From positions 62,001-126,000 of the forward strand of contig CAYSWA010000003.1 in NCBI GenBank assembly GCA_964434535.1: a DNA stretch of 64,000 nt, read 5' to 3'. Source of the DNA: SM23-32 sp964434535. Its GTDB lineage: Bacteria > Planctomycetota > Brocadiia > SM23-32. Shown in pieces: positions 56,944 to 64,000 of the stretch (position 1 is its first letter; each line of letters begins with the position of its first letter). Made by a program: the position numbers and the translations under genes. The notes under the pieces are model-generated. The model searched no databases, had not been told where the DNA came from, and was given only the letters and a program-made list of their open reading frames with translations.

Positions 56944-57965
56944 GTTCCCCTCGGGGTTGCCTTCGGCGTCCTGGCGCCGTAGAAGGTGGGCTGGACCCAG
57001 CGATCGATCAGCGGCGTGAAGGTGTTCATCAGCACGATGGAGTAGGCGACGCCCTCCGGATAGCCGCCGTAGCGCCGGATCAGCGCGACCAGCAGCCCGC
57101 AGCCGACCCCGAAGACGGCCTTGCCCCGGCGCGTCACCGGCGTGGTCACCATGTCGGTGGCCATGAACAGGGCGCCGATCATCAGCCCGCCGGCGAGCAG
57201 GTGGTAGACGGGGTCGTCGGCCCAGGCCGGCTCGCCGGCGCGCGCCGGCAGCAGCCACGTCAGCACGAAGACGGTGCCGAGGCAGGCGACGGGGATGCGC
57301 CAGTCGACGACCCGTCGGGCGATCAGGAAGAGCCCGCCGGCGATCAGGGCGACCTTGCACGTCTCGCCGATGCCGCCGGGCAGTCCGTTGCCGAACAGCA
57401 GCTCCAGGTGGGTGAAGCGCACGGCGCCGACGGCCTTCGCCAGCGGCGTGGCCATGGTCTGCGCGTCGGGGGCCGCGCCCCAGAGCATCCGGGGCACGGG
57501 CCACTGCGAGAGGCTGATCTGTGCGGGATAGGCGAACTGCAGGAAGACGCGCGCGGCGAGCGCCGGGTTCCAGATGTTGTTGCCCAGCCCCCCGAAGGCG
57601 TGCTTGGCGATGGCGATGGCGAAGGCCCCGCCGACCACGGGCACGTACCACGCCACGCTCGCCGGCAGCACCATGGCCAGCAGCATGCCGGTGAGGAAGG
57701 CGCTGCCGTCCAGGGCGTGCTCGACGGGGCGGCCGCGCGCCTTCAGGCAGGCCGCCTCGGTCGCTTCCGCCGCGGCGACGGCGAGCGCGTAGAGGCCGAG
57801 CGCACGGAGGCCGAACAGGTAGAGGCTGATCAGCGCCGCCGGGGCGAGCGCGGCGGCGACCGTCCACATGATCCGGCGGATCTCGTCGCTGTCGCGCACG
57901 TGGGGCGAGGCGCCGACCAGCAGCCTGACGTCCAGGGAATCGACCTGACCGGACTCGCTCGCCAC
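56940..57965 (-). CDS. rnfD: Rnf complex subunit D
   Basis: Integral membrane flavoprotein of Rnf/Nqr, 341 residues with about nine hydrophobic segments. Family motifs: DGSAFLTGMLLAM near 85-97, FGGLGNNIWNPALAARVFLQ near 123-142, the probable flavinylation stretch DAQTMATPLA near 167-176, and FMATDMVTTPVT near 275-286. It is one base from the rnfC stop and overlaps rnfG, so rnfC-D-G form a tight unit. Confidence 0.95.
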   Translation of the reverse strand: MASESGQVDSLDVRLLVGASPHVRDSDEIRRIMWTVAAALAPAALISLYLFGLRALGLYALAVAAAEATEAACLKARGRPVEHALDGSAFLTGMLLAMVLPASVAWYVPVVGGAFAIAIAKHAFGGLGNNIWNPALAARVFLQFAYPAQISLSQWPVPRMLWGAAPDAQTMATPLAKAVGAVRFTHLELLFGNGLPGGIGETCKVALIAGGLFLIARRVVDWRIPVACLGTVFVLTWLLPARAGEPAWADDPVYHLLAGGLMIGALFMATDMVTTPVTRRGKAVFGVGCGLLVALIRRYGGYPEGVAYSIVLMNTFTPLIDRWVQPTFYGARTPKATPRGT

Positions 57966-57966
57966 C

Positions 57967-59310
57967 TCAGGTGCCCCCCTTCTGGCGCGCGCGCCGGTGG
58001 CGCAGCTCCGCCTTGCCGAACTTGGTCATCTGCACGATGCGCCGCCGGGCCGGGCAGACGTAGGCGCAGCAGCCGCACTCCTTGCATTCGAGCATGCCGT
58101 AGCCGACGGCGGCGTCCCAATCGTGCCTCTCCATGGCGATGCTCATCTCGCCCGGCATCAGCCGCAGCGGGCAGGCGTCCACGCAGCGCCCGCAGCGGAT
58201 GCAGGCGCGCTGGGGCGGTATGGACGCGCCACGCCTGAGGATGATGCAGTTATTGCCCTTGACCAGGGGCGTATCGAGCGTGCCCTGGGCGATGCCCATC
58301 ATCGGCCCGCCGAGGATCACCTGGTTGGTCCCCGCGCGCATGCCCTGGCGGGCGACGATGGCGGCGAGGGATGCGCCGATCCGCTCGACGAAGTTGCCCG
58401 CCGCCTCCGCCCCGTCGCCGGTGACGGTGAGGGGCCGCTCGATCAGGGGCCGGCGGAAGCGGATCGCCTCGCGGATCGCCAGCGTCGTGGCCACGTTGTG
58501 CACCAGGCAACCCACGTCGCCGGGCAGGCCGCCCTGGCTGGGCACCTCGCGGCCGGTCACGGCGCTGATGAGCTGCTGCTCGGCGCCCTGGGGGTAGCGG
58601 ACCTCCAGGGGCACGACGGCGATGTCCGTCTCGCCGGCCAGCGCCGCCTCGAAGGCATCGATCGCGTCCGGCTTGTTCAGCTCGATCCCGACCCAGCCCC
58701 GGGGGGCGGCGACGATGCGCATGATCAGGCGCAGCCCGTCGATGACCTCCGCGGTGCGCTCCAGCATCAGGCGGTGGTCGACGGTGACGTAGGGCTCGCA
58801 CTCGGTGCCGTTGACGAACGCGTCGCTGATCGGCATGTCGGGCGGGGGGCTCAGCTTGACGTGCGCGGGGAAGGTGGCCCCGCCCATGCCGACCACGCCG
58901 CACTCCAGCACGAGTTCGGCCATGTGGCGGGTGTCCATGGCCTCCACGTCCTGCGGCTCGTCCAGCCCCTCGGCCCAGCGCTCCTCGCCGTCGTTCTCGA
59001 TCACGACGGCCGGCACGCGGGCGCCGGTCACGTTGTAGACGCGCGGCTCGACGGCCTTGACCGTGCCGCTGACCGGCGCGTGGACGTTGGCGCTGATGTA
59101 GCCCTGCGCCTCGCCGATGAGCTGGCCCTTGTCGACCTTCTCCTTCTTTTTGACCACCGGGGCGGCCGGCGCGCCGATGTGCTGCACCATCAGCACGGCC
59201 ACCTCGGCGGGCGGCTCGCTGACGCAGAGCGGCACGCCGCGGGTGCGCTCCTTCTGCTCGGCGGGATGCACGCCGCCGTGCCGGAACGTCGCTGTCGCCA
59301 GCTCACTCAT
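57967..59310 (-). CDS. rnfC: Rnf complex subunit C
   Basis: Soluble electron-entry or NAD-reducing subunit, 447 residues. Order: N-terminal HGGVHPAEQK with a biotinyl-lipoyl-like barrel (about 10-105), the FMN/NADH-binding Rossmann-like domain (GVVGMGGATFPAHVKL, NGTECEPY), an SLBB region, and two [4Fe-4S] motifs: Cys370/373/376/380 and Cys409/412/415/419. It follows the aminotransferase gene by 89 bases; that gap contains a dispersed repeat copy at 59333-59370. Confidence 0.96.
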   Translation of the reverse strand: MSELATATFRHGGVHPAEQKERTRGVPLCVSEPPAEVAVLMVQHIGAPAAPVVKKKEKVDKGQLIGEAQGYISANVHAPVSGTVKAVEPRVYNVTGARVPAVVIENDGEERWAEGLDEPQDVEAMDTRHMAELVLECGVVGMGGATFPAHVKLSPPPDMPISDAFVNGTECEPYVTVDHRLMLERTAEVIDGLRLIMRIVAAPRGWVGIELNKPDAIDAFEAALAGETDIAVVPLEVRYPQGAEQQLISAVTGREVPSQGGLPGDVGCLVHNVATTLAIREAIRFRRPLIERPLTVTGDGAEAAGNFVERIGASLAAIVARQGMRAGTNQVILGGPMMGIAQGTLDTPLVKGNNCIILRRGASIPPQRACIRCGRCVDACPLRLMPGEMSIAMERHDWDAAVGYGMLECKECGCCAYVCPARRRIVQMTKFGKAELRHRRARQKGGT

Positions 59311-59332
59311 GGGTCATCCCGCGCGAGAAACC

Positions 59333-59370
59333 GGAACCGCAGATGAACGCGGATAAACGCGGATGAACGG
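59333..59370. repeat. Dispersed repeat related to the 55-base family
   Basis: GGAACCGCAGATGAACGCGG then ATAAACGCGGATGAACGG: the core of the repeats at 6101 and 7682 with small changes. It lies between the aminotransferase and rnfC genes. Confidence 0.8.
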
Positions 59371-59399
59371 GCCAACACTGTCCCACACGCCGTGGCCGT

Positions 59400-60614
59400 T
59401 CAATCTCCAATCTGCAATCTTCCATGCCGTTCCCGCAGCGCCCGGCCGATCTGGCGCACGGCCTGGCGCAGGCGCTGCCTGTTCTCGACGATGGCCATGC
59501 GCACGTGCCCCTCGCCCGCCTCGCCGAAGGCGGCGCCGGGGGCGAGGGCCACGTCGGCCTCCTCCAGGAGCTTAAGGCAGAAGTCAACCGAGCCCATGCC
59601 CCGGAACGGCTCGGGGATCGGCGCCCAGACGAACATCGTCCCGCGCGGCTTCTCGACGGGCCATCCGACGCGGCCAAGCCCCTCGCAGAGCGTGTCGCGC
59701 CGCTGCTGGTAGGTGGCCGCCTGCCGGCGCACCTCATCCATGCAGTGGCGCAGGGCGATGATGCTGGCGATCTGGACGGGCATGAACAGGCCGTAGTCGA
59801 AATACCCCTTGATGCGGGCCAGCCCGGCCACCACGTCCGGGTGCCCCACGCAGAAGCCGACGCGCCAGCCGGCCATGTTGAAGCTCTTGGACATGGAGCT
59901 GAACTCCACGCCGACCTCCTTCGCCCCCGGCGCCTGGAGGAAGCTCGGCGCGCGGTAGCCGTCGAAGGTGATGTGGCTGTAGGCGAAGTCGTGGATGATG
60001 AGCATGTCATGGCGCCAGGCGAACTCGACGGCCCGCTCGAAGAAGGCCGGCTCGACGGTCAGCGCCGTCGGGTTGTGCGGGAAGTTCAGGATCAGCAGCT
60101 TCGGCTTCGGCTCGACGCTCGCCACCAGCTCGTCCAGCTCGTCGAAGAAGGCCGGGTCGGTCGAGATGGGCGCGGTGACGGTCCGCCCGCCGGCGATGCG
60201 GACGCTGTGCAGGTGCGGGGGGAAGGCGGGGGCGGGCACGATCGCCGTCTCGCCCTCCTCGATCAGCACCAGCGCCAGGTGCGAAAGGCCCTCCTTGCTG
60301 CCGATGGTGCAGACGACCTCGGTCTCGGGGTCGACCTCGACGTCGTATTCGCGGGCGTAGAAGCGGGCGACCTCGCGCTTGAGGTTGAAGATGCCGTCGG
60401 CGCTGACGCTGTAGCGGTGGTTGCGGGGGTCGCGGACGGCCTCGGTCAGCTTCTCGATGATCGGCTGCGGCGTGGGGTCGTTCGGGTTGCCCATGCCCAG
60501 GTCGATGATGTCGTGTCCGGCGCGCCGGCGGGCCATCTTGATGGCGTTGAGGCGGCCGAAGACGTACTGCGGCAGCCCTCCGACGCGCTGCGCCAATGGC
60601 ACGTTCATCTTCAT
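59400..60614 (-). CDS. Class I/II aminotransferase (AlaC-like)
   Basis: PLP-dependent aminotransferase, 404 residues, fold type I. The PLP lysine is Lys243 in SMSKSFNMAGWRVGF. Other conserved parts are LGMGNPNDPTP near 39-49, GSKEGLSHL near 105-113 and NFPHNPTALT near 177-186. The pattern is closest to glutamate-pyruvate transaminases (AlaC/AlaA type), though aspartate or LL-diaminopimelate activity cannot be excluded. The start overlaps the stop of the foldase gene upstream (ATGA). It sits inside the split rnf cluster. Confidence 0.92.
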   Translation of the reverse strand: MKMNVPLAQRVGGLPQYVFGRLNAIKMARRRAGHDIIDLGMGNPNDPTPQPIIEKLTEAVRDPRNHRYSVSADGIFNLKREVARFYAREYDVEVDPETEVVCTIGSKEGLSHLALVLIEEGETAIVPAPAFPPHLHSVRIAGGRTVTAPISTDPAFFDELDELVASVEPKPKLLILNFPHNPTALTVEPAFFERAVEFAWRHDMLIIHDFAYSHITFDGYRAPSFLQAPGAKEVGVEFSSMSKSFNMAGWRVGFCVGHPDVVAGLARIKGYFDYGLFMPVQIASIIALRHCMDEVRRQAATYQQRRDTLCEGLGRVGWPVEKPRGTMFVWAPIPEPFRGMGSVDFCLKLLEEADVALAPGAAFGEAGEGHVRMAIVENRQRLRQAVRQIGRALRERHGRLQIGD

Positions 60615-62347
60615 GGCTCGCCCAACCTCAGCTCGACGTCGGCCTCGGCCTTCAGCTTCAGCAGAAGGGCCGGGATGCGCTCCCTCGCCTTGCGCAGGCG
60701 CAACTCGGCCGTCAGCTCCTCGCGCACGGATTCCAGCGGCGGGGGCTCGACGGCCGGCTCGCGCTCCAGAACGGCCATTATACGGTAACGGCCGCCCTCG
60801 TGGAAAACGCCGCTGACCTCGCCTTCGCGTAAGTCCTTTATCATGGCGTAGTAAGGATGGTCGGGCGTCAGCGTCCTTGTCCGCGCGCCCCGCGCCCAGG
60901 CGGCCGGCCCGCCCATCTCCGTCTGGGCCAGCACGTGCAGGCTCACCCCCTCCAGCGCCCGCTCGCGCATCCGCTCGGCGACGGCCGCCTCCCCGGCGCT
61001 CAGCTCCTGCACGACCGCCCGATCGAGGCCGAGCTCCGCGTGGGCCGCGGCCACTTCCGCCTCGCTCACCTCGAGTTCCCGCGCGGCCAGCCGCTCGGCC
61101 AGCAGCGCGGCGCGCACGTCCTCGCGCAGCACCAGCTCGCGCACGAGCCGCCGGCGGAACGCCGCCGGGTCGATCCCCGACGAGCGGAGCAGCCCGTCGA
61201 GCCCCTCGCGCGACTGGCCGCGCAGCGCCGCCTGGCGGGCGTAGAGCTCATCGCCGATCCGGCGCATCCGCTCCGTCACCTCCTCCGCAGAGACGCTCAC
61301 GCCCTCACGCTCGGCCGCCTGGAAGACGAGCAGCCGCTCCACGTAGGGCCCGATCATCGCCGCGCCGAACTCACGCGTCAGCGCCTCCGCCAGCGTGCCA
61401 ACCGGCAGCGCCGCTGCGTTGACGAACGCCGCCGTCTCGGCCCCGAGCAGCCGCCGCTCGGGCGGGTCGGCCGAGAGATTCGTCACGATCCGGGCCTTCC
61501 GGTGCAGTTCGGCAAGCAGGGCCGGGTAGGCGTGCTCCGACTCGACGGCGATCAACTCGGCCCGCAGCGTGCCCTTCAGCTCCTCGAACGGCTCACCGGT
61601 GGCGGGCACCTCGCCGATCCTGCGCAGCACGTGCCAGCCTTCCTCGCTGCCGAACACGGCCAGCTCGCCCGGCGCCAGGCCCTCCAGCGCCCGGCCGAGC
61701 CGGCAGCCCGCGGGCACCGGCGCCAGCCGCCCCTTGTAGGGCACCGAGGGGCGGTCCAGGCTCAACTCGACGACGGCCTCCTGCCAGCGGTCGGGATCGG
61801 CCCGCAGCAGCTCCAGCAGTTCCTCGGCCTGGCGGCGGCTCGGCAGGGCGACGTGCGCCGCGAGCAGGCGCCGCCCGCGCGTTCGCTTGTGGTGCGCCCG
61901 CAGCGCCCCTTCGCTCAGGTCCAGCGTCGGCGCGATCATCCGCTCGACGAGCAGCCGCACGCGCATGGCGTCGGGCGAGACGCTCTGTTGCAGCTCGCGG
62001 CGCACCGCCTCGACGTCCCACCCCTGTCGCTCGGCGGAGGCGCGGAACTCCTCGGGCCCCATGCGCGCGTTCTCGATGATCTGGCGCCAGCGCAGCTCAC
62101 CTTCCAGTTCCCGCCGCGCCGCCACCTCCTGGCGGCTCACCTCCACGCCGCGCCGCCGGGCCTCCTGCTCGATGAGGCCACGGTCCACGAACGAGTCCAG
62201 CGCGCTGCGCCCGAGCGAGCGGACCAGCGCCGCGCCGAACTCCTCGCCAGTGACCTGCCGCCCGTTGACGACGGCCACGACCTCGGCCCGGGCGGCCGTT
62301 GTCAGCGCGAGCATCGCCGTCGCGACCATGTAAAGCCAGGCACGCAT
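60611..62347 (-). CDS. SurA/PpiC-type periplasmic peptidyl-prolyl isomerase, two-module
   Basis: Exported foldase, 578 residues. The signal peptide MRAWLYMVATAMLALTTAARA (about 1-21) is followed by two similar modules: a SurA-N-like helical region then a PpiC-like region (GRLAPVPAGCRLGRALEGLA to GWHVLRRIGEVP near 205-245), and a second helical region (about 325-470) followed by another parvulin-like segment (RTLTPDHPYYAMIKDLREGE near 510-529). This looks like an internal duplication. The start at 62347 gives the signal peptide. It lies between rnfA and the aminotransferase in one run. Confidence 0.8.
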   Translation of the reverse strand: MRAWLYMVATAMLALTTAARAEVVAVVNGRQVTGEEFGAALVRSLGRSALDSFVDRGLIEQEARRRGVEVSRQEVAARRELEGELRWRQIIENARMGPEEFRASAERQGWDVEAVRRELQQSVSPDAMRVRLLVERMIAPTLDLSEGALRAHHKRTRGRRLLAAHVALPSRRQAEELLELLRADPDRWQEAVVELSLDRPSVPYKGRLAPVPAGCRLGRALEGLAPGELAVFGSEEGWHVLRRIGEVPATGEPFEELKGTLRAELIAVESEHAYPALLAELHRKARIVTNLSADPPERRLLGAETAAFVNAAALPVGTLAEALTREFGAAMIGPYVERLLVFQAAEREGVSVSAEEVTERMRRIGDELYARQAALRGQSREGLDGLLRSSGIDPAAFRRRLVRELVLREDVRAALLAERLAARELEVSEAEVAAAHAELGLDRAVVQELSAGEAAVAERMRERALEGVSLHVLAQTEMGGPAAWARGARTRTLTPDHPYYAMIKDLREGEVSGVFHEGGRYRIMAVLEREPAVEPPPLESVREELTAELRLRKARERIPALLLKLKAEADVELRLGEP

Positions 62348-62397
62348 CGAAGAGCCCGACCAGGGAAGAACGAGGAGCACGCGGCCCTCGGGCCGCC

Positions 62398-63012
62398 TCA
62401 GACCATGCCGGTGAAGCCGAGGAAGGCCATGGCCATCAGGCCCGTGGCGATGAAGGCGATCGGCACGCCCTTCAGCGGCGCCGGCACGTCGACCCGCGCC
62501 AGCCGCTCCCGCACGCCGCTCATCAGCAGCATCGCCAGCATGAACCCGAGCCCCGCGCAGATGCCCCGCCACGAGGCGGCGACCAGCCCGGAGGCGAAGC
62601 CCATCTGCGCGAACTCCAGCGGCGCGTCCGTCGTGTTCAGCAGCGCCACGCCCATCACGGCGCAGTTGGTGGTGATCAGCGGCAGGTAGATGCCGAGCGC
62701 CTCATACAGCGCCGGCAGACGCGAGCGCATGAACAGCTCCACAAGCTGCACCAGTGTGGCGATGACCAGGATGAACATCGGCGTCTTCAGCGCCAGCACC
62801 AGCCCCGTCGGCAGCAGGATCAGCCGGTAGAGCACGAAGGTGACCGAGCTGGCCATGAACATCACGAACGTGACGGCCATGCCCATGCCCAGCGCGCTCT
62901 GGGTGCGCTGCGTGACGCCGATGAACGGGCAGAGGCCGAGGAAGCGCGCCAGCACGAAGTTCGAGACCAGGATGGCCGAGAAGGCGATGGTGAAAAGCTG
63001 CGTCAGCTCCAT
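62398..63012 (-). CDS. rnfA: Rnf complex subunit A
   Basis: Integral membrane subunit, 204 residues, about six membrane helices. Signature segments: SNFVLARFLGLCPFIGVTQR near 17-36 and IYLPLITTNCAVMGVALLNT near 108-127; their Cys residues are the proposed ligands of the intramembrane iron centre shared with RnfE. It starts three bases after the rnfE stop. Confidence 0.96.
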   Translation of the reverse strand: MELTQLFTIAFSAILVSNFVLARFLGLCPFIGVTQRTQSALGMGMAVTFVMFMASSVTFVLYRLILLPTGLVLALKTPMFILVIATLVQLVELFMRSRLPALYEALGIYLPLITTNCAVMGVALLNTTDAPLEFAQMGFASGLVAASWRGICAGLGFMLAMLLMSGVRERLARVDVPAPLKGVPIAFIATGLMAMAFLGFTGMV

Positions 63013-63015
63013 CTC

Positions 63016-63645
63016 TCAGGCCCCCTCCCCTCTGCCCCGCAGCCAGTTGAAGAAGCCCATCAGCAGCCCCAGCACCAGGAACGCGCCGGGCGCCTGGATC
63101 AGGATCGCCGCCGGCTCGTAGTGCACCGGCCAGGAAACCGGCATCCAGGGATAGCCCCAGACGGTGCCGCTGCCGAGCACCTCGCGGATCGCCGCCACCA
63201 GGCAGATCGCCGCCGTGAAGCCGATGCCGATGCCGAGCCCGTCCATCAGCGAGCGCCGCACGCCGTGCCGGTAGGCGAACGACTCGGCCCGGTAGAGGAT
63301 GCCGCAGTTGACCACGATCAGCGGGATGAAGATGCCGAGGCTCTCGTTGACCTCGATCGGCACCATCGGCGAGCCCTTGAAGAAGATCTCGACCATGGTC
63401 ACGAACGAGCCGATCACCACGATGAAGCAGGGGATGCGCACCTCGGACGGAATGGCGCGGCGCAGCAGCGCCACCAGCGTGTTGGAGCACATGAGCACGA
63501 AGATGACGGCCATGCCCATGGCGACGGCGTTCTGGAGCGCCGTAGTGACGGCGAGCGTGGGGCAGAGCCCGACGGCGAGCACGAAGACCATGTTCTGCTC
63601 GAAGACGCCCTTGTTCAGCTCGCCGGCCAGGGTGCGCTCGGGCAT
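63016..63645 (-). CDS. rnfE: Rnf complex subunit E
   Basis: Integral membrane partner of RnfA, 209 residues. NMVFVLAVGLCPTLAVTT near 18-35 and IFIPLIVVNCGILYRAESFA near 105-124 mirror the RnfA segments and supply the other Cys ligands. First gene of a long minus-strand run (rnfE-rnfA-foldase-aminotransferase-rnfC-D-G-scpB). It has its own promoter at 63687-63715. Confidence 0.96.
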   Translation of the reverse strand: MPERTLAGELNKGVFEQNMVFVLAVGLCPTLAVTTALQNAVAMGMAVIFVLMCSNTLVALLRRAIPSEVRIPCFIVVIGSFVTMVEIFFKGSPMVPIEVNESLGIFIPLIVVNCGILYRAESFAYRHGVRRSLMDGLGIGIGFTAAICLVAAIREVLGSGTVWGYPWMPVSWPVHYEPAAILIQAPGAFLVLGLLMGFFNWLRGRGEGA

Positions 63646-63686
63646 GGTCGCGGGCTCCGGTGCGGTTCGAAGGGGCGGATCGGGCC

Positions 63687-63715
63687 ACTATACCAGACGC
63701 CCCGGCGGCGCTCAA
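63687..63715 (-). promoter_or_regulatory. Promoter for rnfE operon
   Basis: Minus strand: TTGAGC (63715-63710), 17-base spacer, TATAGT (63692-63687), about 40 bases upstream of rnfE. Confidence 0.75.
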
Positions 63716-63745
63716 CGGAAGCGCGATCGCGGAACGACTCCGGCC

Positions 63746-63766
63746 GCACGGACGGGCAGTCCGTGC
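63746..63766 (-). terminator. Hairpin after the partial membrane-protein gene
   Basis: GCACGGAC (63746-63753)/GTCCGTGC (63759-63766), eight perfect pairs, five-base loop, two bases beyond the stop codon of the minus-strand gene. No U-tract, so termination is only likely. Confidence 0.5.
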
Positions 63767-63768
63767 GC

Positions 63769-64000
63769 TCACGCCGCGGCGAGCGCGGCGAAGTTGGCGA
63801 GCACCAGCGCCGGCCAGAGGACCCAGCAGATCAGCGCCGGGTAGGTCATCTCCAGGGCGAACGGCGCCCAGAGAAGGTCCACGGCCAGAAGCGCCAGCGT
63901 CGCCACCGGCAGGGCGAGCCCGAGCGCCAGCGCGATGATCGCCACGGCCGGGCTGAGCGGCCACCAGGCGGCCAGAGTCCCCCCCGCCGCCGCGGCCACG
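63769..64000 (-). CDS. Membrane protein, C-terminal part (runs off window)
   Basis: The frame is open to the window edge; about 76 C-terminal residues are visible. They are very hydrophobic with two or three membrane helices (for example PAVAIIALALGLALPVATLA and LICWVLWPALVLANFAALAA). I do not recognise the family from this fragment. It does not look like RnfB, which would show ferredoxin cysteines. Confidence 0.6.
   Translation of the reverse strand, partial: VAAAAGGTLAAWWPLSPAVAIIALALGLALPVATLALLAVDLLWAPFALEMTYPALICWVLWPALVLANFAALAAA

Noticed and set aside
63769..64000. rnfB at the window edge
   Set aside because: The fragment is a hydrophobic C-terminus with no ferredoxin cysteines.

Overview
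The window is a dense, GC-rich bacterial chromosome segment made mostly of core genes. It has no rRNA, CRISPR array, phage gene or recognisable transposase. Several traits point to an uncultured member of the Planctomycetota or a neighbouring lineage. These are an elongated SecE with about three membrane segments, an EF-G resembling the spirochaete/planctomycete/delta-proteobacterial 'spd' type, an archaeal-type phosphoglycerate mutase, several Gfo/Idh/MocA and URO-D-like enzymes, and many short dispersed intergenic repeats. This assignment is an inference from gene content. No taxonomic marker search was possible.

Layout. 1-6021 (minus): DUF116-fmt-def, then apgM-mtnA-dCMP deaminase-iron alcohol dehydrogenase, led by a textbook promoter. 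6022-15173 (plus): a URO-D-like methyltransferase, a GH4 glycosidase, tldD and pmbA separated by a four-helix-bundle gene, an orphan DNA methyltransferase, an SDR and smpB. The gaps here are packed with repeats. 15190-21078 (minus): sugar/polyol oxidoreductases (aldo-keto reductase, two Gfo/Idh/MocA proteins, a mannitol dehydrogenase-like protein), a lipoprotein and a MoxR ATPase. 21238-25040: a TPR protein and rpsT (plus), then a PfkB kinase and dprA (minus).

25257-42321 (plus) is the information-processing core. It runs tRNA-Thr, tRNA-Tyr, tRNA-Gly, tRNA-Thr, tuf, rpmG, tRNA-Trp, secE, nusG, rplK, rplA, rplJ, rplL, rpoB, rpoC, rpsL, rpsG, fusA. The tRNA order and anticodons up to tuf match the E. 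coli thrU-tyrU-glyT-thrT-tufB cluster. A RACo-like ferredoxin/ASKHA activator follows (42371-44215). The minus-strand run rpsB-tsf-pyrH-frr is the standard translation/UMP-kinase operon, and the run metallo-hydrolase-folD-membrane protein lies just upstream of it.

50211-64000 (minus) reads, in transcription order: a partial membrane protein, then rnfE, rnfA, a PpiC/SurA-type foldase, an aminotransferase, rnfC, rnfD, rnfG, scpB, an HD hydrolase, dnaE and ruvC. An Rnf-type ion-translocating ferredoxin:NAD oxidoreductase is therefore split by two unrelated genes, and rnfB is not in view.

The most notable observations are: a four-helix-bundle gene bounded by inverted low-complexity repeats between tldD and pmbA; a FolD lacking its catalytic Lys, Gln and Asp; a metallo-beta-lactamase-fold neighbour with a broken HxHxDH motif; resistance-type residues in S12 and RpoB; several repeat families, one of which has become the C-terminus of an enzyme; and a consistent TTGAxx-N16-18-TAnnnT promoter pattern at 14 sites.
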